64,000 nucleotides of DNA, from assembly GCA_900143635.1 (NCBI GenBank), contig FREY01000004.1, forward strand, positions 62,001 to 126,000, in the 5' to 3' direction. The DNA is from Rhodobacteraceae bacterium Alg231-04 (GTDB lineage: Bacteria; Pseudomonadota; Alphaproteobacteria; Rhodobacterales; Rhodobacteraceae). Positions 1 to 8,864 of the stretch are shown here, piece after piece. Under the pieces are notes generated by a model. The model made no database searches. It had not been told where the DNA came from and worked only from the letters and a program-made list of their open reading frames with translations. A program made the translations under genes and the position numbers. The stretch's first letter is position 1, and the number at the start of each line of letters is the position of its first letter.

Positions 1-328
1 CCATGCCATCGTCAACTGTGTGGACCTGGACCGCGCGCGGGAAATAGAGGCCGGGCAGGAAGAAATCCACATTGTATGGGCGATCTGTCTTTGACCACAG
101 GGCATCACGGCTGCGGAACCAACGGGTCTGGTATTCTTCGTAACTCAGCTCCAGCCAGTCCTGCGGCACCTTGGGGCGGGGCGCATAGGGCCGGGAGGCC
201 ATATCGCGGGCCAGTTCGATCAATGTGTCACGGTCAAAGGCAAGGCCGCCTGCGGCCTGCGCAATCTGCGGCAGGGCGACCGAGGTCATCAGCGCGGCGA
301 GGAAAGAGCGGCGGGACAGGGTGCTCAT
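1..328 (-). CDS. opgG: Glucan biosynthesis protein G/D (OpgG/MdoG family), 3' end cut by window
   Basis: Only the first 109 codons are inside the window. The protein acts in the periplasm in synthesis of osmoregulated periplasmic glucans. Its N-terminus carries a twin-arginine signal (SRRSFLAALMTSVALP, ending near AQA), and the mature part has the family's opening segment (FDRDTLIELARDMASRPY, then WLELSYEEY). The start ATG overlaps the stop of the upstream opgC gene as ATGA, which indicates translational coupling. Tat export is typical of OpgD-type members, so G versus D is not settled. Identification is firm at family level; the catalytic region lies outside the window. Confidence 0.85.
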   Translation of the reverse strand, partial: MSTLSRRSFLAALMTSVALPQIAQAAGGLAFDRDTLIELARDMASRPYAPRPKVPQDWLELSYEEYQTRWFRSRDALWSKTDRPYNVDFFLPGLYFPRAVQVHTVDDGM

Positions 329-1590
329 CGCTTGGCCCTCCAGGGATGTGATTTGAACCATGCAGCCGCATAGGCGCAGAGGATGATCAGGGCAAAACCG
401 ACGAGGTTGAGCGCGGCGGTTGTGAGGATCGAGCGACCGGTCTGATCCAGAGCAAAGCCTATCAGCCGCGCCAGTGCCATCGAGAAGACAAAGACCGCAA
501 GCGACTGCTGGCCGACCTTGGTGATGATCCGCAACAGCACCTGCCAGAGACGCGCGGCGGCAGAGGTGCCGGTAGAGATCAGCCGCTGTCCGCCGATCCC
601 GGCCGCCATCCAGCCCAGATAGGCAAGCGACAGGAAATGCACGTAGCGCAGCAGGCCAAAATCTGACTTATTGCGCCACTCTTTGGTGATCGGCCAATAT
701 TCCCGGATCTGACTGGCTAGGTCTGCATTCCACGCCTCGACCCATAAGAACACCTTCCAAGACCCGAAGGGGGCAGAGAAAATCACGAATGCCAATGCCA
801 TGCCGACCAGAACGCGCGAACGCGGCGGCGCGGGCAGCCAGCCCTTCATGAAGGCAAAGCCGGTGAAAAACAGCAGTTGCCATCCGAAGGGGTTGAAGAA
901 CCATTTGCGCTCCGACCAGGGTTCAGCCGGCAGAGCGAGACCGTTGGGGCCAAGCCCGATCACATAGGGGTTGGCAGCAAGCCAGACCAGGGCGACCAGC
1001 GCCGCCACAGCCCAGAGGTTCAGCCGTGCGACCGCCATCACCAGCGGCATCATTGCCAGTACCACCAGATACATCGGCAGGATGTCAAAGTAGTTCGGCA
1101 CATAGGTCAGGGTGAACAGGCCGACCAGCTGGGGCATCGGGTCATTGAAGAAGGGCAACAGGTTGAGGGAGCCTGCGTAACTCTTTGTGAAGCCGCCATA
1201 AGTGTCCAGCGCGGCCATGCTCATGGCGATGAAGAAGAAGAGGCCGATATGGGCCCAGAAGACCTGCCAGCAACGAAAGACAACGCGGGCGGTGCCAAGC
1301 GCCCAGCCACGCCGCGCAAAGGAGCCGCCAAAGGCAATGGCCGAAGCCATGCCGGAACAGAAGACAAAGATCTCGGTCGCGTCCGAGTAGCCAAAGCGCG
1401 CCGGGATCCAGCCGGTCCAGCGGTTGCCTGGGACATGGGCAATCAGGATGATGAACATCGCAATGCCACGGTAGAAATCCAGCCTGGGGTCGCGCGGGCG
1501 CGGGGCGACCTGCGCTGGCGGGACGGGCTGGTTCGCAGCCTCCGCCGTATTGCCTCGGCGGTGATCAGGGAGGGGCGTTATCGTCGCCAT
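325..1590 (-). CDS. opgC: OpgC family succinyltransferase of periplasmic glucans
   Basis: A 421-residue polytopic inner-membrane protein. After a proline-rich cytosolic N-terminus (about residues 1-35) comes RDPRLDFYRGIAMFIILIAHVP, the acyltransferase-like opening of the OpgC family, with conserved Arg and His at the end of the first membrane span. About ten hydrophobic segments follow, and the C-terminus is short and basic (SHPWRAKR). In Rhodobacter sphaeroides OpgC adds succinyl groups to osmoregulated glucans. It is coupled to opgG by a 4-base overlap and lies 22 bases after the TPR gene, so the three probably form one transcript. The ribosome site before the chosen ATG is weak. Confidence 0.88.
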   Translation of the reverse strand: MATITPLPDHRRGNTAEAANQPVPPAQVAPRPRDPRLDFYRGIAMFIILIAHVPGNRWTGWIPARFGYSDATEIFVFCSGMASAIAFGGSFARRGWALGTARVVFRCWQVFWAHIGLFFFIAMSMAALDTYGGFTKSYAGSLNLLPFFNDPMPQLVGLFTLTYVPNYFDILPMYLVVLAMMPLVMAVARLNLWAVAALVALVWLAANPYVIGLGPNGLALPAEPWSERKWFFNPFGWQLLFFTGFAFMKGWLPAPPRSRVLVGMALAFVIFSAPFGSWKVFLWVEAWNADLASQIREYWPITKEWRNKSDFGLLRYVHFLSLAYLGWMAAGIGGQRLISTGTSAAARLWQVLLRIITKVGQQSLAVFVFSMALARLIGFALDQTGRSILTTAALNLVGFALIILCAYAAAWFKSHPWRAKR

Positions 1591-1612
1591 TACTTGGACT
1601 TACCTTCCAAAG

Positions 1613-2977
1613 TTATTCTGCCGGAACGCTTGCGGCGCTGCCATGACCACGACCCGCGGAGATCAGATCACGCCGGGCCAATGCGTAGTTGTCTTCGGCG
1701 CCGCCGCGTTTGAAGCGGCGGTCGTCCAGAATCGCTTCAACCGCGTCCAGCTGGCCTGCGCGCAGGCCAGCATCAATGGTCATGCGTTCAAACACATCGC
1801 GCTGGGCGTGGCTACCACCTGCCAGCTGCATGGTGGCGCGCGCACGGGCCAGATTGGCAAATGCTATACCATAATTGCCCTCGCCAAAGGCCTCTAGCCC
1901 GTCAGCGGCGGCGCAGCCGGGCGTGTCCATCCGGTCGGCCATGTCGCTGCCGGTGGATTTGGCATCGTGGTGAATGCGCTGGACCAGACGTTTGGTGTCG
2001 GCCGCGTGCCCATGACCGGACAGCGCCATAAGATAGTGGAGATCAGCAAAGATCAGGCAGCCGTCCTCGGTGCGTTTGGCAGAAAGATCCGCCAGTTCGT
2101 CCCAGCGATTGGCGACATTGATCCCGTCCAGCTCCAGCCGCATCAGCAGCGAGGTGGCGTTAGAGATGTCGCGGTAATCATCAGTTTTGTCGCGGCGCAC
2201 TTCGCGGTCATAGAGGTCAAGCACCAGATCCGTCTGACCGAGCTCCAGATGCATCAGCGCCTTGTGCCACCAGACGTGGTAGCGGAAATTGTTGCAATGG
2301 CTCCAGGCGTCTTCGCGGCCCGTTAGCCAGCCAAGCCCGGCCTGCGCATTGCCGGTCATGTCATGCACATGGGCGACGGCGTGCAGCCCCCATGCATCAT
2401 CCGGCGCCATCCACAGCGCCTGCTTGCCTGCAATCTCAGCCTTAGCAAATTCGCCGGTCTCCTCCAGCGCGAAGGCGTGACAGCCAAGCAGGTAGCCGCG
2501 TCCCGCATGATCGGGCGCATAGGCAGGCATGACCCGTTCGATTGACCGGCGCATCCCGGCGCAATCGCCAAGGATGAAACGGATGGAGTGGCTGATCTTC
2601 ATCGCCAGACTGTCGGCGGGCCAGCGCAAAAGCAGCTCTTCCATTTTGCGAATGGCGGCAGAGGGCCGACCGGCCAGCCATTGCTCAAGCGCCTCTACAT
2701 AAAGCGCCTCGCGGGGGAGGGCCGTGGGCAGGGCGGTCTGCGCCGCTTTAAGGGCATCCTGTGCAACCAGGGTCATTTCCCGGCGGCCCAGCATCAGGCA
2801 AAACAGGCCTTTTGCAGCTTGGCCCAATGCAAAGCCGGGCGCCGCTGTCAGCAGGGCGCCCAGATGTTCAGGGGCGGCGGCGGCATGGGCAAGGACGCCG
2901 GTCTGCACCTTGTTCCAATGCGTCATCGCCGCTGTATCTGACAGGCTGGTGTCCTGACCGAAAATATCCTGCATCAT
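1613..2977 (-). CDS. TPR-repeat protein, TTC38-like
   Basis: About 454 residues, helical throughout, with repeated TPR-like pairs: ALYVEALEQWLAGRPSAAIRKMEELL, GCHAFALEETGEFAKAEIAGKQAL, WWHKALMHLELGQ. The general layout resembles TTC38-type tetratricopeptide proteins, whose biochemical role is unknown. I start at the MMQDIFG methionine because an AAGGA stands about 11 bases upstream; the open frame continues 50 codons further upstream with low-complexity sequence that does not look coding. It lies just upstream of opgC on the same strand, but a role in glucan synthesis is only inference from position. No signal peptide is seen. Confidence 0.7.
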   Translation of the reverse strand: MMQDIFGQDTSLSDTAAMTHWNKVQTGVLAHAAAAPEHLGALLTAAPGFALGQAAKGLFCLMLGRREMTLVAQDALKAAQTALPTALPREALYVEALEQWLAGRPSAAIRKMEELLLRWPADSLAMKISHSIRFILGDCAGMRRSIERVMPAYAPDHAGRGYLLGCHAFALEETGEFAKAEIAGKQALWMAPDDAWGLHAVAHVHDMTGNAQAGLGWLTGREDAWSHCNNFRYHVWWHKALMHLELGQTDLVLDLYDREVRRDKTDDYRDISNATSLLMRLELDGINVANRWDELADLSAKRTEDGCLIFADLHYLMALSGHGHAADTKRLVQRIHHDAKSTGSDMADRMDTPGCAAADGLEAFGEGNYGIAFANLARARATMQLAGGSHAQRDVFERMTIDAGLRAGQLDAVEAILDDRRFKRGGAEDNYALARRDLISAGRGHGSAASVPAE

Positions 2978-3229
2978 CTGGAATCCAATCCTTGAATGGG
3001 TATTCGTTGGTGTTGCAGGAACAGTAGATCGGAGCGTTGGTGCGCGCGACGTGCCCTCGCGCATTGGTGATGGGACGTTAACGCCCGCGTGAGAATTGGC
3101 AGGTTGCGGCACAGCTATTGAGGCCAAAACCCTGTGGAATATGGGGCAGATAGAATTCTTACGTTACAGTCCGTGCCGATGGATGGTGGTCGCCAATGAA
3201 ACATTTGCAACATTGGCGCCGGTGGCACT

Positions 3230-4432
3230 TCAGTCCAGTAGACCGAATGGGTCCGCAGCCGAAAGAACCGCCTCGGTATCGGCGCCGCAGAGCGGTGGCG
3301 GGCGGCGATATGTGACCGGGGTGCGCGACAGTTTCAACGGGTTGCCGATCAGGTGAACCCTGCCGGGGTCGGCCTCCATCTGGATTGCCATCTCACGCGC
3401 GGCGACCTGATCCGAGGCAAAAACCGCGTCCAGTGTCTGCACCGGTCCGGCGGGAACCTTGCGTTCTTCCATCGCGGCGATGATGGCGGTGGTGCTGTGA
3501 CGTTGCAGCGCCGGTGCGAGGATGGAATTCAGCGAGTCGCGATGGGTGATCCGGGCCGGGTTGCTGGCAAAACGCGGATCTTCGGCGAGGCCCTCAAGAT
3601 TGAGAAAGCCAAGGAAGCGTTTGAACTGGCTGTCATTTCCCACCGCAAGGATCACATGGCCATCTGCGGTTTCATAGACACCGTAGGGAACAATGTTGGG
3701 GTGGTTGTTGCCGCGCCGCTGCGGCAGCGCGCCGGTGGTCAGATAATTGACGCCTTCGTTGATTAGCCAGGCGATCTGCGCATCCACAAGTGCTACGTCG
3801 ATCTGCTGGCCCTCGCCGGTCTGATCGCGGTGGCGCAGGGCCGCGAGAATGCCGACGCATGCATACATGCCGCACATGACATCGGCGATGCCGACACCGG
3901 CCTTCATTGGGGCGCCGTCCGGTTCACCGGTCAGCGACATGATGCCGCCATAGCCCTGCGCCATCAGATCATAGCCGGGTTTGTGCGAATTGGGGCCAGT
4001 CTGGCCGTAGCCCGAGATCGAACAGTAGATCAGCCGGGGATGGGCCTCTTTCAGGCTTGCATAGTCCAGCCCGTATTTGGCCAGCCCGCCGGGCTTGAAA
4101 TTCTCGATCAATATGTCTGCCTCAGCGGCGAGGCGTCGGATCAGCTGTTGGCCATCGGTGGTGGCGATATCAACCGCGACCGAGCGTTTGTTGCGGTTGG
4201 CGGCCATGAAATAAGCCGACAGATCCGATGGGTTGCCAGCGCTGTCAGTCACATAGGGCGGCCCCCACTGGCGGGTGTCGTCACCGCCGGTTTTCGGGTT
4301 TTCGATCTTCAGCACCGTCGCGCCGAGGTCGCCCAACAGCTGGGTGCAGGTGGGCCCGGCCAGAATGCGCGACAGATCCAGGACCTTGACGCCATCAAGT
4401 GCGCCGGGTGGAAACATATCAGATGCGGCCAT
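3230..4432 (-). CDS. CaiB/BaiF (class III) CoA-transferase family protein
   Basis: About 400 residues. It opens with GALDGVKVLDLSRILAGPTCTQLLGDLGA, the signature start of class III CoA-transferases. It also contains NRNKRSVAVDI, LIENFKPG and SGYGQTGP. The catalytic aspartate expected in the family is seen as Asp155 in KPGYDLMAQG. The enzyme should move CoA between an acyl-CoA and a carboxylate; the substrate cannot be read. The start at 4432 is set by GGGAGG five bases upstream and overlaps the end of the preceding ThDP-enzyme gene by 14 bases, so the two are probably co-translated. The formyl-CoA transferase/oxalyl-CoA decarboxylase pairing has the same two fold types, but the sequence does not prove that pathway. 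Confidence 0.85.
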   Translation of the reverse strand: MAASDMFPPGALDGVKVLDLSRILAGPTCTQLLGDLGATVLKIENPKTGGDDTRQWGPPYVTDSAGNPSDLSAYFMAANRNKRSVAVDIATTDGQQLIRRLAAEADILIENFKPGGLAKYGLDYASLKEAHPRLIYCSISGYGQTGPNSHKPGYDLMAQGYGGIMSLTGEPDGAPMKAGVGIADVMCGMYACVGILAALRHRDQTGEGQQIDVALVDAQIAWLINEGVNYLTTGALPQRRGNNHPNIVPYGVYETADGHVILAVGNDSQFKRFLGFLNLEGLAEDPRFASNPARITHRDSLNSILAPALQRHSTTAIIAAMEERKVPAGPVQTLDAVFASDQVAAREMAIQMEADPGRVHLIGNPLKLSRTPVTYRRPPPLCGADTEAVLSAADPFGLLD

Positions 4433-6032
4433 CGTAGCCTCCCGGTGCAATCTCGGCCGAGATCACGGTGAAACGCTCTGCGCTCAGGGCCTCTTGCAGC
4501 GCGCTGCGCAGTTCTGCCCGGTTGGTGACAGTGACGCCATTGCCACCAAAGGCGCGGCCCATGGCTGCAAAATCATGACGCGCGAAATCAACGCCAGCAT
4601 TGGTCAGCTGACGCTGGCGCTGTTTCAGCTCGATCAGTGACAGGCTGGCATCGGTGAAAACAAGGAAGATCGGCGCGAGGCCCATTTCTGCTGCGGTCGC
4701 CAGTTCTCCGGCGGCCATCAGGAAACCGGCATCCCCAGAAAAGCTGATCACCGGGCGGTCTGGTTGGGCCATTTTGCGCCCAATCGCCATCGGCAGGGCA
4801 CAGCCCATGGTGCAGAGCGCGGTGGACTGGATCAAGCCGCGCGGGGCGTAGCAGTCCCACATCTGGCTGAGCAGGATCCGGTGTGCGCCGCTGTCGACGG
4901 TGGCGAGCGTGTCTTTTGGCAGCATGGCGCGGGTTTCGGCAATCACAGCAGCGGGCCCCCATGTGTCATCGCTGGGGAATGCCTGGGCGAGGGCGGCTTT
5001 GGCGGCCTGCGGCGCGCCATCGGCCCAGGTGTCCTGCGGCGCCACACCGTCAGAGAGGGCGGCAAGGGCCGGGGCCAACGGGCACAGGAAGGTAAGGCCG
5101 GACTGATGCATGTAATGGGTGTTGGGTACGGGCGCGACTTCGATCACCCGCTGGTGGGCCACATCCCACGCATTGCGCCAGCCGGGACGCATTTCGATGG
5201 GGTCATAGCCCAGCGAAAGGATCAGATCCGAGGCCTCGACCAGCGGCAGCAGTGACCTGTCAGCCAGGGGAGACAGCCCCGCGCCTCCCAAGCAGAGCGG
5301 GTGATCTTCGGGGATGATGCCCTTGGCCTTGTAGCTGGTGACAAAGGGTATGTTGTGACGTTCGAGAAACTGCTGCAGGGCCGGTGCAGCCTCTTCCTGC
5401 AGGGCATCCAGACCGATGATGGCGAGCGGACGCTTGGCCCCGGCCAGCCATTCACGCGCCTGCGCTAACGCCGCGCCCGAGGGGGCCGTTGCACTTGCGG
5501 GTGCGCGGCGAATGTTGCGTTCGGTGGCCGGTGCGGCAGCCACCGAGATTGGCACGTCGACCAAAACAGGGCCCTGACGCGGCTCCATCGCGAGTGAGAC
5601 TGCTTTATCGGCGATGATCTCTGCCGCGCCTGCGTCGAGCCGGAAGGTGGCCTTGGTGATGGGGGCAAAGACGGCGCGGTGGTCGAGCACCTGATGGGTG
5701 TAGCTCTGTTCCTCATCCGCGTCGACGCAGCCTGTCAGAACCACCATCGGCACCCTGTCTTGATGGGCATTGGCGATTACATTGGTGCCGTTCAGCACCC
5801 CCGGTCCCAGCGTGGCCAACAGGATCACCGGCGCGCCATCGTGGTGGTGCAGCCCCTCACCGATGAAACCGGCGGCGTTTTCGTGTTTGGCGAGATGAAA
5901 GGTGATGCCAGCCCTCTCCAGCGCATCGACAAGTGTCAGCACTTCACCGCCGGGCATACCAAAGGCGTGGCGGCATCCGGCAGCATAAAGGCGACGGGCC
6001 AGAATATCGGCGGCGCGGTCGGAGGCGGTCAT
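4419..6032 (-). CDS. Thiamine diphosphate-dependent enzyme, acetolactate synthase-like
   Basis: About 537 residues with the three-domain ThDP layout. The N-terminal Pyr domain has FGMPGGEVLTLVDALE and KHENAAGFIGEG, which holds the cofactor-activating glutamate. A central domain includes GYDPIEMRPGW. The C-terminal PP domain has SFSGDAGFLMAAGELATAAE. The usual GDG...NN metal-binding motif reads GDA...D here, a small departure. It starts at MTASDRAADIL (6032), because upstream codons look non-coding, although the ribosome site is weak. Together with the overlapping CoA-transferase it forms a two-gene unit. Acetolactate synthase, oxalyl-CoA decarboxylase-like or another 2-oxoacid decarboxylase are all possible; I cannot choose from sequence alone. 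Confidence 0.8.
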   Translation of the reverse strand: MTASDRAADILARRLYAAGCRHAFGMPGGEVLTLVDALERAGITFHLAKHENAAGFIGEGLHHHDGAPVILLATLGPGVLNGTNVIANAHQDRVPMVVLTGCVDADEEQSYTHQVLDHRAVFAPITKATFRLDAGAAEIIADKAVSLAMEPRQGPVLVDVPISVAAAPATERNIRRAPASATAPSGAALAQAREWLAGAKRPLAIIGLDALQEEAAPALQQFLERHNIPFVTSYKAKGIIPEDHPLCLGGAGLSPLADRSLLPLVEASDLILSLGYDPIEMRPGWRNAWDVAHQRVIEVAPVPNTHYMHQSGLTFLCPLAPALAALSDGVAPQDTWADGAPQAAKAALAQAFPSDDTWGPAAVIAETRAMLPKDTLATVDSGAHRILLSQMWDCYAPRGLIQSTALCTMGCALPMAIGRKMAQPDRPVISFSGDAGFLMAAGELATAAEMGLAPIFLVFTDASLSLIELKQRQRQLTNAGVDFARHDFAAMGRAFGGNGVTVTNRAELRSALQEALSAERFTVISAEIAPGGYDGRI

Positions 6033-6237
6033 GAGCAGTTCACTTTCTGTAATATGCACAGGCTGTATAGGGGCGAATATCAGGCGAGCATGTGGGCCCA
6101 GCACTGAATTGCAAGTTCGGAAATGTTAGGGTTCATGTAAGGAGATTTTGCAAGAGACATCACGTAAGCTTTACAACGGGTTGGCCGGGGGCTTGAGCGA
6201 ACGGATTGCAAAATACATGTCGTGGAGGGAGTTCTGC

Positions 6238-6714
6238 TTACCGAACGGCGGCCTCTGCAATGGCGGCGAAACTTGCATCAAGGGTTGATGCCAGATCCGA
6301 CAGAACCGGGCCGCCTTCCTCCATGTAGGGCGCAAAAACATGCGACGGTGTTTTGTAGGAAAGCGTGGCGCCGCCATCAGATTCTTCGGTGACATAGAAA
6401 CGGATCGGGGCCTCGATCATGGCGGCGGTGGAGGTTTCCAGAATCTTCACTGCGTAGTCGTTGTTGAAGACGCCAATCACCCGATTGCCAGGGATGACAA
6501 TGCCACGGTTGGCAGCGGCCTTGGTAGGACCGGCCTGTGTGACCACGACCAGTCCTTCAGCTTTCACTGCGGATTTCAGGTTGGCGATCAACTGGACATA
6601 GGGTTTGGACGAGGTGTGGACCTCCCAGCCGGAGCGCGGGGCTAGGGATTGGGCGCTGGCCGCCGTTGCCGCAAAAAACGCGAAAGGGAATAGAAATAGA
6701 CGGGCAATGGACAT
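6238..6714 (-). CDS. Secreted DUF302 domain protein
   Basis: 158 residues. MSIARLFLFPFAFFAATAASAQ is a clear Sec signal peptide, so the protein is periplasmic or outer-membrane associated. The mature part (KPYVQLIANLKSAVKAEGLVVVTQ, then PGNRVIGVFNNDYAVKILETS and IEAPIRFYVTE) fits the DUF302 fold, whose role is unknown. The start at 6714 was chosen because it begins the signal peptide; the frame is open for another 20 codons upstream without signal features. It is a single gene between the ThDP enzyme and a GlxA-type regulator, with no obvious operon partner. Confidence 0.75.
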   Translation of the reverse strand: MSIARLFLFPFAFFAATAASAQSLAPRSGWEVHTSSKPYVQLIANLKSAVKAEGLVVVTQAGPTKAAANRGIVIPGNRVIGVFNNDYAVKILETSTAAMIEAPIRFYVTEESDGGATLSYKTPSHVFAPYMEEGGPVLSDLASTLDASFAAIAEAAVR

Positions 6715-6786
6715 GGTTCGGCTCCGGTGATTTGGGAGCGAGTGTAGCCGGAAGCCAGCTGTTTTAGGTCTCACGTTACTGTGGGC

Positions 6787-6811
6787 TAGAAAAGCCGCAC
6801 CGGGCGCGGCT
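6787..6811 (-). terminator. Rho-independent terminator after the GlxA-type regulator gene
   Basis: Read on the minus strand, AGCCGC and GCGGCT form a 6-bp stem around a 7-base loop (stem arms at 6806-6811 and 6793-6798), followed by TTTTCT. It lies about 40 bases after the stop of the regulator gene and before the DUF302 gene. Confidence 0.6.
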
Positions 6812-6848
6812 GGATCAATGACCCTTTGTGCCCCTCAAGTAGACCTGC

Positions 6849-7856
6849 TTAGGCCCAGCTTTTGCGAAAGAAATGCGGGGAGGCGCCAAATTTGCGTTTG
6901 AACTGGCGCGAAAAATGCGTCGCGGAGTTGAAGCCGGAGGCGAGCGCGATTTCTGTCACCGACATGCCGGTCTCATTCATCAGCGCATAGGCGTGACTGA
7001 GGCGCATGTCGAAATAGACATGCATCGGGCTCTCGTTCAGGTAGCGCGAGAACAGGCGCTCCAGCTGGCGGCGGGAAATGTCGAGCTGGTCGCAGAGCTG
7101 GCCGATCGACAGCGGGTCCTCTATGGAATCCTGCATCAGCTGCAGGGCGGACAGCAGACGCTGGTTGCGGCTGCCGATGGCCACAGCATAGTTGGATTTC
7201 TGCGGGGCCATCGGCCCGGTGGACCGCACATGCAGGCACATGTCGGCGACGATCACCGCCAGTTTCTTGCCGTGGCGCTCCTCGATCAGGTTCAGCATCA
7301 TGTCGGTGGCCGCATTGCCGCCACCGCAGGTCAGAAGGCGGCCGGAATCCTCGTAGATATTCGGTGATGGGGTGAGATCGGGAAAGGCCTCGGCAAAGCC
7401 GGGCTGGTTTTCCCAGTGCAGGGTGAAGGTCTGATTGGTCAGCAGGCCTGCCTTGGCCAGGGCAAAGGCACCGGTGCAGATGCCGCCGAGGCGCCTCCCG
7501 AAGCGGTTTTCCCGGCGCAGCCAGTGCAGGGTTGTATCGCCCGCCGCGCCCAGTGGTTCGACGCCGGCGCAGACCAGTCCGACCGCATCGGACGGCAGGG
7601 GCTGCAGCGGCAGGTCAGGGGTGATGGTCATGCCGTTGGAGCATTTCACCGGCGCGCCATCCTCGGTCATGATGTACCAGCGGTAAAGCTCGGTACCGGT
7701 GACCTGATTGGCGATGCGCATCGGCTCGATCGCGGCGGCCACGGGCAGCATGGTCGCCTTGGGCAACATCAGGAAGTAGAAGTCCTGCGCCGCGCCGGCG
7801 AAGGGTATGGCGAGCTTGGCGGCGGCGCCTTTCTGGACAAAGCTGTCGGTGTTCAT
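6849..7856 (-). CDS. GlxA family AraC-type transcriptional regulator
   Basis: 335 residues. The N-terminal half is a DJ-1/PfpI-like (GATase1) domain (FYFLMLPKATMLPVAAAIEPMRIAN, then GGICTGAFALAKAGLL, where the cysteine sits at the nucleophile-elbow position). The C-terminal half is an AraC/XylS double helix-turn-helix (LSIGQLCDQLDISRRQLERLFSRYL and VTEIALASGFNSATHFSRQFKRKFG). This architecture covers GbdR/ArgR/CdhR regulators of glycine betaine, arginine and carnitine catabolism; the ligand here is not readable. It is transcribed away from clpP, from which it is separated by 228 bases. A terminator follows it. Confidence 0.85.
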   Translation of the reverse strand: MNTDSFVQKGAAAKLAIPFAGAAQDFYFLMLPKATMLPVAAAIEPMRIANQVTGTELYRWYIMTEDGAPVKCSNGMTITPDLPLQPLPSDAVGLVCAGVEPLGAAGDTTLHWLRRENRFGRRLGGICTGAFALAKAGLLTNQTFTLHWENQPGFAEAFPDLTPSPNIYEDSGRLLTCGGGNAATDMMLNLIEERHGKKLAVIVADMCLHVRSTGPMAPQKSNYAVAIGSRNQRLLSALQLMQDSIEDPLSIGQLCDQLDISRRQLERLFSRYLNESPMHVYFDMRLSHAYALMNETGMSVTEIALASGFNSATHFSRQFKRKFGASPHFFRKSWA

Positions 7857-7995
7857 GGCGCGGGTCCTGACGGGGCTGTTCTTGAATCCCTCCTAGTCCT
7901 AGATCCCGGGGATGAGCCTGAGGGAAACGACCGCAACATGTCGGATTGCGACAAGGCCGCAGTGCCGCAGGTGGATGGGCAAAAAAAATGCACCT

Positions 7996-8020
7996 CTTGC
8001 AGCCCCCGAAGGGCGATACT
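7996..8020 (+). promoter_or_regulatory. Possible heat-shock (sigma-32-like) promoter of clpP
   Basis: CTTGCA (7996-8001) and GATACT (8015-8020) are separated by 13 bases, close to the CTTG / short-spacer form reported for alphaproteobacterial sigma-32 promoters. It lies 65 bases before clpP, a gene often under heat-shock control. The -10 match is poor, so this is only a candidate. Confidence 0.3.
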
Positions 8021-8084
8021 AAGACTCGGGTAATACTCCTCCGGGTATGGTGCCCGGACAGTTAGAAAAGCAGGCAGGTCGCAG

Positions 8085-8717
8085 ATGATGGATCCCAGAG
8101 AAACCTACATGAATACCCTTGTCCCCATGGTGGTCGAACAGACCAGCCGTGGCGAACGGGCCTATGACATTTTCTCGCGCCTGTTGAAGGAGCGGATCAT
8201 TTTTCTAAATGGCCCGGTTCATGACGGCATGTCTTCGCTGATCGTGGCGCAGCTGCTGCACCTTGAGGCGGAAAACCCCTCGAAAGAGATTTCGATGTAT
8301 ATCAACTCCCCCGGTGGCGTTGTGACATCCGGCTTGTCGATCTACGACACCATGCAGTACATCAAACCGAAGGTGTCGACGCTTGTCATCGGTCAGGCGG
8401 CCTCGATGGGCTCGCTGCTGCTGACGGCAGGTGAAAAAGGCATGCGCTTCTCGCTGCCTAATTCCCGCGTGATGGTGCACCAGCCCTCCGGTGGTTTCCA
8501 GGGTCAGGCCACTGACATCATGATCCACGCTGAGGAGACGCTGAAACTGAAGCGCCGCCTGAACGAGATCTATGTCAGCCACACCGGCCAGGAACTGGAC
8601 AAAGTGGAAGCGGCGCTGGAGCGGGATAACTTCATGTCCCCCGAAGAAGCCAAAGACTTTGGTCTGATCGACGAGATCGTCGAGAACCGCCCCAAAGGCG
8701 AAGAAGACGAGAGCTGA
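8085..8717 (+). CDS. clpP: ATP-dependent Clp protease proteolytic subunit
   Basis: 210 residues, normal for ClpP. The Ser-His-Asp triad is visible: Ser107 in GQAASMGS, His132 in NSRVMVHQP and Asp181 in [23 protein letters not shown] forms the oxyanion region. As a tetradecamer it degrades proteins unfolded by ClpX, whose gene follows 147 bases downstream on the same strand. Two adjacent ATG codons (8085 and 8088) can start it. A strong terminator lies between clpP and clpX, so the two genes can be transcribed separately or with partial read-through. In Rhodobacter capsulatus ClpXP influences CtrA and gene transfer agent production. Confidence 0.97.
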   Translation: MMDPRETYMNTLVPMVVEQTSRGERAYDIFSRLLKERIIFLNGPVHDGMSSLIVAQLLHLEAENPSKEISMYINSPGGVVTSGLSIYDTMQYIKPKVSTLVIGQAASMGSLLLTAGEKGMRFSLPNSRVMVHQPSGGFQGQATDIMIHAEETLKLKRRLNEIYVSHTGQELDKVEAALERDNFMSPEEAKDFGLIDEIVENRPKGEEDES

Positions 8718-8739
8718 ACGTTCAACATTAAATGAATGG

Positions 8740-8770
8740 CGCGCCCCGCCATGATTAGGGGCGCGTTTTT
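8740..8770 (+). terminator. Rho-independent terminator between clpP and clpX
   Basis: A perfect 8-bp stem CGCGCCCC (8740-8747) / GGGGCGCG (8758-8765) with a 10-base loop, followed directly by TTTTT (8766-8770). It lies 22 bases after the clpP stop. Confidence 0.85.
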
Positions 8771-8864
8771 GCGATTGTAGCCGCTTGGGCACTGGCCTAA
8801 GCTGCTTTGGAAGCGGGGCAGATGGGCAGAAGCCCGACCCCCGGCGCGGACTGAAAGGTAGACC

